64,000 nt of DNA, taken from NCBI RefSeq assembly GCF_009857535.1, contig NZ_WWCS01000005.1:186001-250000 (forward strand), in the 5' to 3' direction. The notes beneath the pieces are model-generated. The model had not been told where the DNA came from, ran no database searches, and saw only the letters and a list, made by a program, of their open reading frames with translations. Each line of letters opens with the position of its first letter. Position 1 is the stretch's first letter. This document shows, in pieces, positions 44,739 to 53,637 of this stretch. This stretch comes from Duganella margarita (lineage in GTDB: Bacteria; Pseudomonadota; Gammaproteobacteria; Burkholderiales; Burkholderiaceae_D). Both the position numbers and the translations under genes were made by a program.

Positions 44739-45631
44739 CACGCTGCGCCGGCCGTTTTGCTGTCGAAGCAGGCCGGGCACGACTTCTCGTAGACGTATTC
44801 CGGCGCCAGTTGCTGGCGCGGGGTGACCACGGCGCGGCAGACGAAGCATTGCACGGTTTCGGTCGGCTGCAGCTGCGGGTTGAGCGCGGTGCGGTAGTCG
44901 AACACGAAGCAGTCGCCGGTGTAGTGGGCGCCGCCGACTTCCTCGAAATACTTGAGGATGCCGCCTTCCAGCTGGTAGACGTTGTCGTAGCCGATGTTCT
45001 GCATGTGGATCGCGGCTTTTTCGCAGCGGATGCCGCCGGTGCAGAAGGTGACCACGGTCTTGCCTTCGAAGTCGTCCTTGTGGGCGGCGATCAGGTCCGG
45101 GAACTCGGTGAATTTCTTGATGCGGTAGTCGACTGTGTTGTCGAAGGTGCCGACGTCCACCTCGAAATCGTTGCGGGTGTCGACCATCACCACCGGCTTG
45201 CCGTTGTCGTCGACGCCGTTGTCCAGCCAGCGCTTGAGCGTGTGCGCTTCGACGAACGGCGCGCGGCCGTCTTCCGGCTTGATCAGCGGCATGCGCATGG
45301 TGATGATTTCTTTTTTGATCTTGACCAGCATGCGCTTGTGCGACTGTTCGGCCGACAGGCTTTCCTTCACTTCCAGGTCGGCGAAGCGGGCGTCGCTGCG
45401 GACCCAGGCCAGGAACTCGTCAATATTGCCGCGCGGGCCGGACAGGAACATATTGATCCCTTCCGGCGTCAACAGGATGGTGCCTTTCAGGCCCAGGCGG
45501 TTGCAGATGTCCTGGTACTGCGGGCGCATCGCCTCGGTGTCGTCGAAGGTGATGAATTTGTAGGCGGCGATGTTGACGTGCTGGGCAGCGCCAGCATGCG
45601 CTTCAGCTTGTAAAGCAGTATTAGCTTGCAT
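44738..45631 (-). CDS. trhO: tRNA uridine(34) hydroxylase, rhodanese domain
   Basis: 297 residues. The N-terminal domain ([37 protein letters not shown]) and the rhodanese domain with active-site Cys in [12 protein letters not shown] match TrhO (YceA), which hydroxylates U34 of certain tRNAs independently of prephenate. The C-terminus carries four cysteines in CFVCRA and CPACF, a possible zinc knuckle common in this family. The ATG at 45631 gives the full N-terminus. It sits upstream of, and overlaps, an unrelated membrane-protein gene. Confidence 0.92.
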   Translation of the reverse strand: MQANTALQAEAHAGAAQHVNIAAYKFITFDDTEAMRPQYQDICNRLGLKGTILLTPEGINMFLSGPRGNIDEFLAWVRSDARFADLEVKESLSAEQSHKRMLVKIKKEIITMRMPLIKPEDGRAPFVEAHTLKRWLDNGVDDNGKPVVMVDTRNDFEVDVGTFDNTVDYRIKKFTEFPDLIAAHKDDFEGKTVVTFCTGGIRCEKAAIHMQNIGYDNVYQLEGGILKYFEEVGGAHYTGDCFVFDYRTALNPQLQPTETVQCFVCRAVVTPRQQLAPEYVYEKSCPACFDSKTAGAA

Positions 45632-45687
45632 GATGGTGAGATCAAAAAGGGAAAGGCGACATTATACGCGTTCTGGTGCTAAGATTA

Positions 45688-45705
45688 TTACCACAAATGT
45701 GGTAA
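45688..45705. promoter_or_regulatory. Palindromic operator of the toxin-antitoxin operon
   Basis: A perfect TTACCACA-AA-TGTGGTAA dyad, 11 bases before the antitoxin ATG and directly before its ACGGAGG ribosome-binding site. Antitoxin (or complex) autorepression through such palindromes is normal for type II systems. Confidence 0.7.
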
Positions 45706-45716
45706 CGGAGGTTGCG

Positions 45717-45953
45717 ATGGCGGGGAGTACATCCATTCGTATCAATCAGCAGCTGTATGAGCAGGCCAGGCAGGATGCGGCGATAGAGCATCGTTCCATC
45801 GCCGGGCAAATCGAGTTCTGGGCGAGGGTGGGGCGGGCCGCGCTGGATAATCCCGATTTACCCGTCGGCTTTATTGCCGAGTCGTTGGCTTCGCTGTCGG
45901 AGCCGCGTGAAGATGCGCAACCGTTTGTGCCGCGCAGTAGCCGGAGCAAATAA
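45717..45953 (+). CDS. ParD-like antitoxin
   Basis: 78 residues from the ATG at 45717, which follows ACGGAGG; a longer in-frame ORF would run back through the operator. SIRINQQLYEQARQDAAIEHRSIAGQIEFWARVGRAALDNP spans residues 5-45 and is a ribbon-helix-helix-type ParD-like antitoxin start, with the conserved RSIAGQIEFW. The disordered Pro/Ser/Arg tail would wrap the toxin. Its TAA shares a base with the toxin ATG. The palindrome upstream is the likely autoregulatory site. Confidence 0.85.
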   Translation: MAGSTSIRINQQLYEQARQDAAIEHRSIAGQIEFWARVGRAALDNPDLPVGFIAESLASLSEPREDAQPFVPRSSRSK

Positions 45954-46234
45954 TGCGGGCGGTCCGGCAGACCAGACGATTTGCCAGGCAGTATAAAAAA
46001 CTGCACGACAAGACGGCTGCCGATGTCGACATCGCCGTGGCGGCGGTGCAGGCAGATCCGCAAGTGGGGGAGCGCAAAAAAGGTGATCTGGAGGCACTTC
46101 ATGTCCATAAATTCCGGAGTGGCGGACAGCTTTATCTGCTCGGTTATACCCTGGATGAGGGCATTCAGCTCATCTATTTAGAGGCAGTTGGCCCGCACGA
46201 GAATTTTTATCGCGATATCAAACGGTCTGGCTGA
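45953..46234 (+). CDS. RelE/ParE-family toxin
   Basis: 93 residues. An N-terminal helical pair (RQTRRFARQYKKLHDKTAADV) is followed by the RelE-type beta sheet (VHKFRSGGQLYLLGYTLDEG, IQLIYLEAVGPHENFYRDIKR). Basic residues and the C-terminal HENFYRDIK end match members that cut mRNA at the ribosome; ParE-type gyrase targeting cannot be excluded from sequence alone. The ATG overlaps the antitoxin stop by one base. It lies immediately before dnaE; no mobile-element remnants flank it. Confidence 0.85.
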   Translation: MRAVRQTRRFARQYKKLHDKTAADVDIAVAAVQADPQVGERKKGDLEALHVHKFRSGGQLYLLGYTLDEGIQLIYLEAVGPHENFYRDIKRSG

Positions 46235-46302
46235 ATCAGATTTATCGGTCTGGGCCGCTGCGCGGTAAAATACGGAGTTATTGAACCAGCCTTGAGTCGT
46301 AT

Positions 46303-49300
46303 ATGAATATGGTAGCAAATGAACAAGCAGTAGCCGGCAGTGCCGTCGTGCCGGTGGGACCGTCTTTCGTCCATTTGCGCGTCCATTCGGAGTATTCCAT
46401 CGTCGACGGGCTGGTGCGCATTGACGATCTGATCAAGCAGGCCGTCAAGGACCGGCAAGGCGCGCTGGCGGTCACCGACCTGGCCAATATGTTCGGCATG
46501 GTCAAGTTCTACAAGGCGGCGCGCGGCAAGGGCATCAAGCCGGTGGTCGGCGTCGATGTCTGGATCACCAATGACGACAACCGCGACAAGCCATCGCGGC
46601 TGATGCTGTTCGCCAAGAACCGCATGGGCTACCTGCAGCTGTGCGAACTGCTGTCGCAAGCCTGGCTGACCAACCAGTACAAGGGCCGCGCCGAGATCCG
46701 CACCGAGTGGCTGCAGGAACTGACGTCAAAGACCTATGCGCTGCTGCCCTACGATAATCCGGCCAACGGCCTGATCGTGCTGTCCGGCGCCCATTTCGGC
46801 GACATCGGCACCGCCATCGAAAACGGCAATCCGGCGCTGGCCGAAGCCCACGCGCAGAAGTGGGCGGCGCTGTTCCCCGGCCATTTCTACATCGAGATCC
46901 AGCGCGCCGGCCAGGCCAACCAGGAGATGCAGGTGCGCCATTCGATCGCGCTGGCGGCCAAGCTGGGCCTGCCGGTGGTGGCGACCCATCCGGTGCAGTT
47001 CGTCAACAAGGACGAGTACATCGCCCATGAGGCGCGCGTCTGTATCGCCGAGGGCGAGATGCTGGCCAACGCCAAGCGCGTCAAGCGCTTCAACGAGCAG
47101 ATGCGCTTCCTGACGCAGGCCGAGATGGCCGAGCTGTTCCACGACCTGCCAGCTGCGCTGCAGAACTCGGTGGAAATCGCCAAGCGCTGCAATCTGACGC
47201 TGACCCTGGGCAAGCCGCAGCTGCCGAATTTCCCCACGCCGGGCATGACCATCGACGATTTCCTGCGCGCCGAAACCAAGAAGGGGCTGGAGGAGCGGCT
47301 GGAGCAGCTGTATCCGGACCCGGTCAAGCGCGAGGCCAACCGCCAGCGCTACGAGGAGCGGCTGGAGTTCGAGAACAACACCATCATCAACATGAAGTTC
47401 CCCGGCTACTTCCTGATCGTGGCCGAGTTTATCCAGTGGGGCAAGAACAACGATGTGCCGATCGGCCCGGGCCGGGGTTCGGGCGCCGGTTCGCTGGTGG
47501 CGTACGCGCTGAAGATCACCGATCTGGACCCGCTGAAGTACAACCTGCTGTTCGAGCGTTTCCTGAACCCGGAACGGGTCTCGATGCCCGACTTCGATAT
47601 TGACTTCTGCCAGGAAAAGCGCGAGCTGGTGATCCAGCACGTGAAGGATCTGTACGGCCGCGATGCGGTGTCGCAGATCGCCACCTTCGGCACCATGGCG
47701 GCCAAGGGCGCAATCCGCGACGTCGGCCGCGTGATGGACTTCGGCTACAACTTCTGCGACGGCGTCTCCAAGCTGATTCCGTTCAAGCCGGGCAAGCCGG
47801 TGTCGATCGCCGAGGCGATCGAGGAAGAGCTGATGCTCAAGGAGCGCCAGCAGAACGAGGAAGAGGTGGCACAGCTGCTGGACCTGGCGCAACAGGTGGA
47901 GGGCATCACCCGCAACATCGGCATGCACGCCGGCGGCGTGCTGATCGCGCCGGGCAAGCTGACCGATTTCTGCCCGCTGTACACGCAGGGCGGCGACGGC
48001 GGCGTGGTGTCGCAGTACGACAAGGACGACGTCGAAGCGGTCGGCCTGGTCAAGTTCGACTTTTTGGGTCTGACCACCCTGACCATTCTCGACCGCGCGG
48101 TGCGCTACATCAAGGCGCTCGACCCGGAGGAAAAAGACTTCGACCTGTCCAAGCTGCCGCTGAACGACCGGCCGTCGTACGACCTGCTGACCAAGGCCAA
48201 GACGGTCGCGGTATTCCAGCTGGAGTCGCGCGGCATGCAGGGCATGCTGAAGGATGCGCGTCCCGACCGTTTCGAGGACATTATCGCGCTGGTGGCGCTG
48301 TACCGTCCGGGCCCGATGGACCTGATCCCGGACTTCTGCAAGCGCAAGCACGGTGAAAAATTCGATTATCCCGATCCGCGCACCGAATCGATTCTGTCGG
48401 AAACCTACGGCATCATGGTGTATCAGGAGCAGGTGATGCAGATGGCGCAGATCGTCGGCGGCTACTCGCTGGGCGGCGCCGACATGTTGCGCCGCGCGAT
48501 GGGCAAGAAAAAAGCCGAGGAGATGGCCGAGCACCGCGAGATCTTCCGCGCCGGCGCCGCCAAGGATGGCCTGAGCACGCAGAAGGCGGACGAGATCTTC
48601 GACCTGATGGAGAAGTTCGCCGGCTACGGCTTCAATAAGTCGCACGCGGCCGCGTACGCGCTGCTGTCGTACCACACGGCGTACCTGAAGGCGCACCATC
48701 CGGCCGCGTTCATGGCGGCCAATATGTCGCTGGCGATGGAGGACACCGAGAAGGTCAAGATCCTGGTCGAAGATGCGATCGACATCTGCGGCCTGACCAT
48801 CCTGCCGCCGGACATCAACAAGTCCGAGTACCGCTTCGTGCCGGACGGCCCGCCGCCGTCGGTCACCGGCAAGAAGGTCACGCAGATCCGCTACGGCCTG
48901 GGCGCCTGCAAGGGCGCGGGCCAGAATGCGATCGAGGCGATCATCGCCGCGCGCAATGCCGACGGTCCGTTCACCAGCCTGTTCGATTTCTGCAAGCGGG
49001 TCGACAAGAAGCAGATCAACCGCCGCACCATCGAGTCGCTGATCCGCGCCGGCGCCTTCGACTGCCTGGGCGTCGACCGCGCCGTGCTGCTGGCCTCGGT
49101 CAGCTTCGCGATGGAATATGCCGACCAGCAGGCCAAGTCGGCCAACCAGGTCAGCCTGTTCGGCGGCGACGACAGCGACCTCGAACCGCCGCCGGATTAT
49201 GTGAAGGCCACGCCCTTCACCGACCGCCAGCGGCTGGCCGAGGAAAAGATCGCGCTCGGCTTCTACCTGTCCGGCCACATGTTCGATTCGTTCGCGCCGG

Positions 49301-49845
49301 AAGCGCGGCGCTTCTCGCGCACCAAGCTGGCCGACCTGGAGCCGTCGCGCGATCCGCGCATGCTGTGCGGCGTGATCACCGGCATCCGCCCGCAGATGAC
49401 CCAGCGCGGCAAGATCCTGATCGTCACGCTGGACGACAAGAGCGCGGTGGTGGAAGTGACCGTGTACGCCGAGGTGTTCGAGGAACACAAGCACATGTTC
49501 AAGGAAGACGAGTTCCTGGCGGTGATCGGCAAGGTGTCGGAAGACCGCTTCAACGGCGGCCTGCGGATTTCGGCCGAGAAGGTGTTCGACATCATCAGCT
49601 CGCGCGTCAAGCACGGCAAGCAGCTGAGCATGGCGTTGCCGGTGTCGGTCGATGCGAAGAAGGTGGCGGAAGTGCTGGCGCCGTATCGCCAGACCGATGG
49701 CTTGCCGATTTCGGCGCGCATCCAGCCGCAAGGGGTCAGCTGCGTGTTGCAGCTGGGGGAAGGGTGGCGCGTGGCGCCGTCGGATGAGCTGCAGCTGGCG
49801 CTCCAGCAGGTGCTGGGCGCGCGCGAGGTTGTGGTCGAATATTGA
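46303..49845 (+). CDS. dnaE: DNA polymerase III subunit alpha
   Basis: 1,180 residues, normal for beta-proteobacterial DnaE. An N-terminal PHP domain (HLRVHSEYSIVDGLVRIDDL), palm with PDFDIDFCQ catalytic Asp residues and GRGSGAGSLVAYAL, fingers with HAGGVLIAP, a helix-hairpin-helix region, a C-terminal OB fold (LCGVITGIRPQMTQRGKI) and the tau-binding end. It replicates the chromosome with the beta clamp; QVSLFGG near ~945 fits an internal clamp-binding motif. Start could be ATG at 46303 or 46309; both lie in the same short variable N-terminus. It is followed directly by a REP-like palindrome. Confidence 0.97.
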   Translation: MNMVANEQAVAGSAVVPVGPSFVHLRVHSEYSIVDGLVRIDDLIKQAVKDRQGALAVTDLANMFGMVKFYKAARGKGIKPVVGVDVWITNDDNRDKPSRLMLFAKNRMGYLQLCELLSQAWLTNQYKGRAEIRTEWLQELTSKTYALLPYDNPANGLIVLSGAHFGDIGTAIENGNPALAEAHAQKWAALFPGHFYIEIQRAGQANQEMQVRHSIALAAKLGLPVVATHPVQFVNKDEYIAHEARVCIAEGEMLANAKRVKRFNEQMRFLTQAEMAELFHDLPAALQNSVEIAKRCNLTLTLGKPQLPNFPTPGMTIDDFLRAETKKGLEERLEQLYPDPVKREANRQRYEERLEFENNTIINMKFPGYFLIVAEFIQWGKNNDVPIGPGRGSGAGSLVAYALKITDLDPLKYNLLFERFLNPERVSMPDFDIDFCQEKRELVIQHVKDLYGRDAVSQIATFGTMAAKGAIRDVGRVMDFGYNFCDGVSKLIPFKPGKPVSIAEAIEEELMLKERQQNEEEVAQLLDLAQQVEGITRNIGMHAGGVLIAPGKLTDFCPLYTQGGDGGVVSQYDKDDVEAVGLVKFDFLGLTTLTILDRAVRYIKALDPEEKDFDLSKLPLNDRPSYDLLTKAKTVAVFQLESRGMQGMLKDARPDRFEDIIALVALYRPGPMDLIPDFCKRKHGEKFDYPDPRTESILSETYGIMVYQEQVMQMAQIVGGYSLGGADMLRRAMGKKKAEEMAEHREIFRAGAAKDGLSTQKADEIFDLMEKFAGYGFNKSHAAAYALLSYHTAYLKAHHPAAFMAANMSLAMEDTEKVKILVEDAIDICGLTILPPDINKSEYRFVPDGPPPSVTGKKVTQIRYGLGACKGAGQNAIEAIIAARNADGPFTSLFDFCKRVDKKQINRRTIESLIRAGAFDCLGVDRAVLLASVSFAMEYADQQAKSANQVSLFGGDDSDLEPPPDYVKATPFTDRQRLAEEKIALGFYLSGHMFDSFAPEARRFSRTKLADLEPSRDPRMLCGVITGIRPQMTQRGKILIVTLDDKSAVVEVTVYAEVFEEHKHMFKEDEFLAVIGKVSEDRFNGGLRISAEKVFDIISSRVKHGKQLSMALPVSVDAKKVAEVLAPYRQTDGLPISARIQPQGVSCVLQLGEGWRVAPSDELQLALQQVLGAREVVVEY

Positions 49846-49918
49846 CGTCGTCCCCGCGCAGGCGGGGATCCATGGAGCGCAAGCTCGGCATGGGCTCCCG
49901 CTTGCGCGGGAGCGACGG
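49846..49918. repeat. REP-like palindrome, copy A
   Basis: A 73-base imperfect palindrome starts on the base after the dnaE stop and ends one base before the stop of the convergent small gene. Its outer arms read CGTCGTCCCCGCGCAGGCGG and the inverse of CGTCGCTCCCGCGCAAGCGG, with CCATGG/CATGGG inner arms. It shares arms and plan with copy B at 60691-60772. Likely a dispersed REP element acting as a two-way terminator or mRNA stabiliser. Confidence 0.75.
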
Positions 49919-49919
49919 C

Positions 49920-50153
49920 TTAGAACTGCTGGCTGATGCCGGTGATGGCGTAACCCTTGTCGCTGATTTGCGCCAGTGGTTTGTCGATGTGGTACTTGGG
50001 CAGTGTGTCCTGGCCGTCGTCAATCTCGACCTGCTGCGCTTCCGCATGCCAGTCGGTGCTGGTGGCTTCTTCCGGAATCGGTTTACCTTCCGGCACAGCC
50101 AGATAGGTATGCTTGCCTTGTGCTTCTTCGCGGCTATAAATGTCCACACGCAT
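49920..50153 (-). CDS. Small conserved hypothetical protein (77 aa)
   Basis: A soluble, acidic protein starting MRVDIYSREEAQGKHTYLAV and ending DKGYAITGISQQF. No signal peptide, helix-turn-helix or metal motif is visible. I associate this pattern with short Oxalobacteraceae proteins grouped as DUF6139, a recollection rather than a demonstrated match. A GAGGAG-type ribosome-binding site precedes the ATG (minus strand at about 50162-50167). It is separated from dnaE only by the REP-like element. Function unknown. Confidence 0.75.
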   Translation of the reverse strand: MRVDIYSREEAQGKHTYLAVPEGKPIPEEATSTDWHAEAQQVEIDDGQDTLPKYHIDKPLAQISDKGYAITGISQQF

Positions 50154-50195
50154 GGTGATTCTCCTCTGACGAAAAGCCCATGGTAGCGGATTTCA

Positions 50196-51167
50196 TCAAG
50201 CCAGGGCGTACTTCTCCGCGTCCTCTGCCATAGGCGGGAAAACCGGCGTCGTCTGCACCGGCAGCTGCACCGCCTCGATGCGCGGCGCGTGCAGGCTTAC
50301 CGCCACCGCCTGCGCCAGTTCGCACAGCGTCTCATGGCGCTTGCGCGCTTCCGAACGTTTCTTCGATGCAATCGCCGCCAGGTCCGGCGCGCAGATCGCT
50401 TCGCTGGCCAGCGCGTAGTCGCCGTCGCTGCGCGCCACGGCGCCCAGTTCCTGCCACAGCGCATCGTAATCCGCATGCACCTTGCCCTGGCGGGTGGCGC
50501 CGCACACCGCGCGGTTGGCGTTGCCGACCAGGCGCAGTTGGGCGCAATCGTGGTCGTAGGCGATCTGGCTCAGCAGCTTGACCATCAGGTTCTTCGGCCG
50601 CAGGCCGTGCAGCTCGCGGGTGGCGTCCTTGATCAGTTGCAGCCCGCGTTCGCCTTTCGGCCCCTGCATGCAGCCGATGCCCAGCGCCATGCCATCTTGG
50701 CCGCCGTCGAGGAAGGAAAACGCCGCGCTGTAGACCAGGTCGCCGCCCTGCAGCAGTTGCAGCACCAGTTCGCCTTCACGCTCCATCGGCTCGATGGCGC
50801 GCAGCTGCACCTGGTAGGCTACGCCGCTCTTGCCGTCGATGGTGGCCAGCACCACGGCGTGGCGTGCGGCCTGCACCGTCAGCGGTCCCAGGCCGTGACG
50901 GAAGACGTGGCGGTAGTGGCCGCGCAGCAGCGCCAGGCGCTGGCCGGCGTCCATGGTGTTGCTCAGGTAAGGGCGGTAGATTTTGTAGATCAGGCGCGGG
51001 CGCGCCTTGACCAGTTCGGCAAACATTGGATGGGAGTTCAGCAGTTCCAGCCAGCCGAAGGTGGCGTGGCGGTGCAGTCGCGCGCGCAGCGCCAGCTTGA
51101 GGGTCTCGCGCAACTGTTTCAGGCCGGTAAAGCCTGCCGCGCCGGAGCGGATGGTAATGGACTGCAT
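50196..51167 (-). CDS. VirK/YbjX-family (DUF535) protein
   Basis: 323 residues from the ATG at 51167, chosen because GGAAGAG precedes it at normal distance; the ORF extends 39 codons upstream without support. Family features include HPMFAELVKARPRLIYKIYRPYL near the N-terminus, the central GCMQGPKGERGLQLIKDATRELHGLRPKNLMV block and a C-terminal D..W.ELG..R..DGDY segment (all within residues ~30-270). VirK/YbjX proteins affect outer-membrane homeostasis and resistance to host peptides in enterobacteria, but their biochemistry is unknown. It is a single gene, divergent from the histidine kinase. Confidence 0.82.
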   Translation of the reverse strand: MQSITIRSGAAGFTGLKQLRETLKLALRARLHRHATFGWLELLNSHPMFAELVKARPRLIYKIYRPYLSNTMDAGQRLALLRGHYRHVFRHGLGPLTVQAARHAVVLATIDGKSGVAYQVQLRAIEPMEREGELVLQLLQGGDLVYSAAFSFLDGGQDGMALGIGCMQGPKGERGLQLIKDATRELHGLRPKNLMVKLLSQIAYDHDCAQLRLVGNANRAVCGATRQGKVHADYDALWQELGAVARSDGDYALASEAICAPDLAAIASKKRSEARKRHETLCELAQAVAVSLHAPRIEAVQLPVQTTPVFPPMAEDAEKYALA

Positions 51168-51365
51168 CGTCAACTCTTCCAAAAGGGGGCCTTGTGGGCA
51201 AGTCGCGATGGTAGTCGGCATGTAACGCAATGTAAATTCGGGTAAAGATCTACGAATTACCCTTAATAATTGCATGCTGGACAAACGGGCTGTTGTATAG
51301 ATGCGATGCCTGAACGCTAAGGGTTGCCCCTAGTTGTAAAATGCAATGCAAGATGAATTGAGGCA

Positions 51366-53027
51366 ATGCATAATGATACATTGCGATACAAGCCACCCGG
51401 TATGACCGCGCCATTCCCCTCCCGTCACCTGCTATTTCCCGCGTTCATCGGCTTGTACGTGCTATTCGACTGGGCCACGTACATCGATCCCCTGTACGGC
51501 CTGAATATCACGCCCTGGAATCCGGACCCGGCGCTGGGCCTGGTGTGCTGGCTGCGCTATGGCTGGCGCGCGGCGCTGCCATGGTTTATCGCGCTGCTGC
51601 TGGGCGAATGGCTGGTGCGCGGCATGCCGGCCGGCTTGCCGCTGTCGCTGCTGCTGTCGCTGTGGCTGACCCTCGGTTACGGCCTGCTGGGGGTGGCGCT
51701 CAAGCGCACTTTCGGCAGCGGCGGCGTGTTCGACAGCCGGCACCGGCTGTTCCAGTGGGTGCTGATCGTGGTGGTCGGTACGCTGCTCAACGATGTGGTG
51801 TACATGTCGCTGCTATCCTTGGCCGGGCTGATCCCGCCGGGTGAGTGGGTGGCGGTGGTGCTGCGCTTCGGCATCGGCGACATGGTGGGCGTGCTGGTGT
51901 CGATGCCGCTGATCTGGATGCTGTCCAGCGCCGACGGCCGCCAGCGGCTGCGCCAGACCGTGTGGCATTACGAGACGCTGGGCTACCTGGCGCTGGCGAT
52001 CGCCGTGCTGTACCTGGTGTTCGGCACCATCGAGACCTCGGAGTTCAAGCATTTCTACTTCCTGTTCCTGCCGGTGATCTGGGCCGCTTCGCGCCAGGGC
52101 CTGTACGGCACGGCGCTGATGGTGTTTGTGCTGCAACTGGGCATCGGCGGGCTGGTCAAGTGGAACAACGCGGTCAACATCGAGGTGCCGGAATTGCAGA
52201 TGCTCGATGCGATGCTGGCGCTGGTCGGCTTTTCGCTGGGTATCGTGGTCGATGAAGTGCGCCAGGTGTCGAACGATTTGAAGCAGTCGCTGCGGCTGGC
52301 GGCGGCCGGCGAGATGGCGGCCGCGCTGGCGCACGAACTGAACCAGCCGCTGACGGCGCTCAGCGCCTACGGCAAGGCGTGCGAATTCCTGATCGAGCGC
52401 AACGATGGCGGGCAGGGCGGCGAGATGCTGAAAAGCGCGGTGCAGCGCATGATTGCCGAGTCGGGCCGGGCGGCGGAAGTGGTGCGGCGGCTGCGCGATT
52501 TCTTCCGCACCGGCGCCATGAAGCTGGAGCCGGTCGACGCCGGCCAGCTGGTGTCGTCGGTCAGCCAGCAGTTTTTTACCCCGCTGCGCCAGCACGGCGT
52601 GGTGCTGCAGGTCGAGGACATGCCGGCGCGGGCGATGCTGGCCGACCGCCTGCAGATCGAGCTGGTGCTGCGCAACCTGCTGGCCAACGCGCTCGATGCG
52701 GTGCAGGAGCGGCCCGAGGGCGGGCGCCGCATCACCGTCTCGGCGCAGCTGCTCGACAGCAAAAAGCACGGCAAGGGCAGCTGTTTGCAGCTGTCGGTGG
52801 AAGATAGTGGCAAGGGCGTGTCGCCGGCATTGCTGGCGCGCCTGTTCGAACCGTTTGTCTCGTCCAAGGCCACCGGCCTCGGACTGGGCCTGGTGCTGAG
52901 CCGGGCCATCATGGAAGCGCACGGCGGCTCGCTCTGGGCCGAAGTGGGCGATCACGGTATATTCAGGATGGCGCTGCCGCTGGCGCGCCCCGCAGTGGAA
53001 GGTCAGGAGAACTATGTTGCAGCATGA
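51366..53027 (+). CDS. MASE1-type membrane sensor histidine kinase
   Basis: 553 residues. The first ~290 residues are an eight-helix integral membrane sensor of MASE1 type, with no periplasmic domain. A short coiled coil, a HisKA domain with phosphorylated His in ALAHELNQPLTALSAYGKA (~325) and the HATPase_c domain (NLLANALDAV N-box, EDSGKGVSP G1, TGLGLGLVLSR G2) follow. The ATG at 51366 follows a weak GAGG; 51402 is an alternative. Two GCAATGCA repeats (51343, 51363) flank the start region. The next gene, a FixJ-type regulator, overlaps its end by 14 bases, so they form a two-component pair. Signal unknown. Confidence 0.9.
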   Translation: MHNDTLRYKPPGMTAPFPSRHLLFPAFIGLYVLFDWATYIDPLYGLNITPWNPDPALGLVCWLRYGWRAALPWFIALLLGEWLVRGMPAGLPLSLLLSLWLTLGYGLLGVALKRTFGSGGVFDSRHRLFQWVLIVVVGTLLNDVVYMSLLSLAGLIPPGEWVAVVLRFGIGDMVGVLVSMPLIWMLSSADGRQRLRQTVWHYETLGYLALAIAVLYLVFGTIETSEFKHFYFLFLPVIWAASRQGLYGTALMVFVLQLGIGGLVKWNNAVNIEVPELQMLDAMLALVGFSLGIVVDEVRQVSNDLKQSLRLAAAGEMAAALAHELNQPLTALSAYGKACEFLIERNDGGQGGEMLKSAVQRMIAESGRAAEVVRRLRDFFRTGAMKLEPVDAGQLVSSVSQQFFTPLRQHGVVLQVEDMPARAMLADRLQIELVLRNLLANALDAVQERPEGGRRITVSAQLLDSKKHGKGSCLQLSVEDSGKGVSPALLARLFEPFVSSKATGLGLGLVLSRAIMEAHGGSLWAEVGDHGIFRMALPLARPAVEGQENYVAA

Positions 53028-53628
53028 TTTAACCGTATTCATTGTCGATGACGACCCGGCCGTGCGCGATGCGCTGGGCTTGCTGCTGGGCGTGCGCGGC
53101 TATCGCACCGCCGTGTTCGGCAGCGCGGAGGCCTTTTTGCAGGCCTGGCAGCCGGCCTGGAGCGGCGCGCTGCTGATCGATATCCGCATGTCCGGCATGG
53201 ACGGCTTGAGCCTGCAACGCGAGCTGATCGCGCGCGGCTGCGTGATGCCGGTGGTGATCATGAGCGGCCATGGCGACGTCAGCACGGCGCGCGCGGCGTT
53301 CAAGGCCGACGCCGTCGACTTCCTGGAAAAGCCGCTCGACGACGCCAAGCTGATCGGCGCCATCGATGAAGCGCTGTCGCGCGCCCGCACCAACCAGAGC
53401 GAACAGCAGCGGCGCAGCCGCAGCGTCAGCCTGCTGAGCGAGTTGACGCCGCGCGAGCGCGAGGTGATGCAGCTGGTGGTGGTGGGGCGGCACAACCGCG
53501 ACATCGGCCCGGAACTGGGCATCAGCGTGCGCACGGTGGAGGTCCACAAGGCGCGCCTGATGAGCAAGCTGGGGGTCGACAATGTGGCCGACCTGGTCCG
53601 CATCAGCATGCTGGACCAGGGCGACTAA
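53014..53628 (+). CDS. FixJ/NarL-type LuxR-family response regulator
   Basis: 204 residues. The receiver domain (1-~120) has the acidic pair in VDDDP, the phosphoacceptor Asp in LLIDIRMSGMDG (~54), the Thr/Ser switch in IMSGHGDV and Lys in LEKPLDD. The LuxR-type helix-turn-helix is at ~140-200 (LTPREREVMQLVV...ISVRTVEVHKARLMSKLGV). It is the partner of the kinase it overlaps; AGGAG precedes its ATG inside the kinase gene. Target genes are not evident; the divergent VirK-like gene and the kinase itself are candidates. Confidence 0.93.
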   Translation: MLQHDLTVFIVDDDPAVRDALGLLLGVRGYRTAVFGSAEAFLQAWQPAWSGALLIDIRMSGMDGLSLQRELIARGCVMPVVIMSGHGDVSTARAAFKADAVDFLEKPLDDAKLIGAIDEALSRARTNQSEQQRRSRSVSLLSELTPREREVMQLVVVGRHNRDIGPELGISVRTVEVHKARLMSKLGVDNVADLVRISMLDQGD

Positions 53629-53637
53629 CTTGCGCTG

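Noticed and set aside
46726..49731. Minus-strand ORF of 1,001 codons opposite dnaE
   Set aside because: Low-complexity Arg/His/Leu/Gln translation; dnaE on the plus strand is unambiguous.
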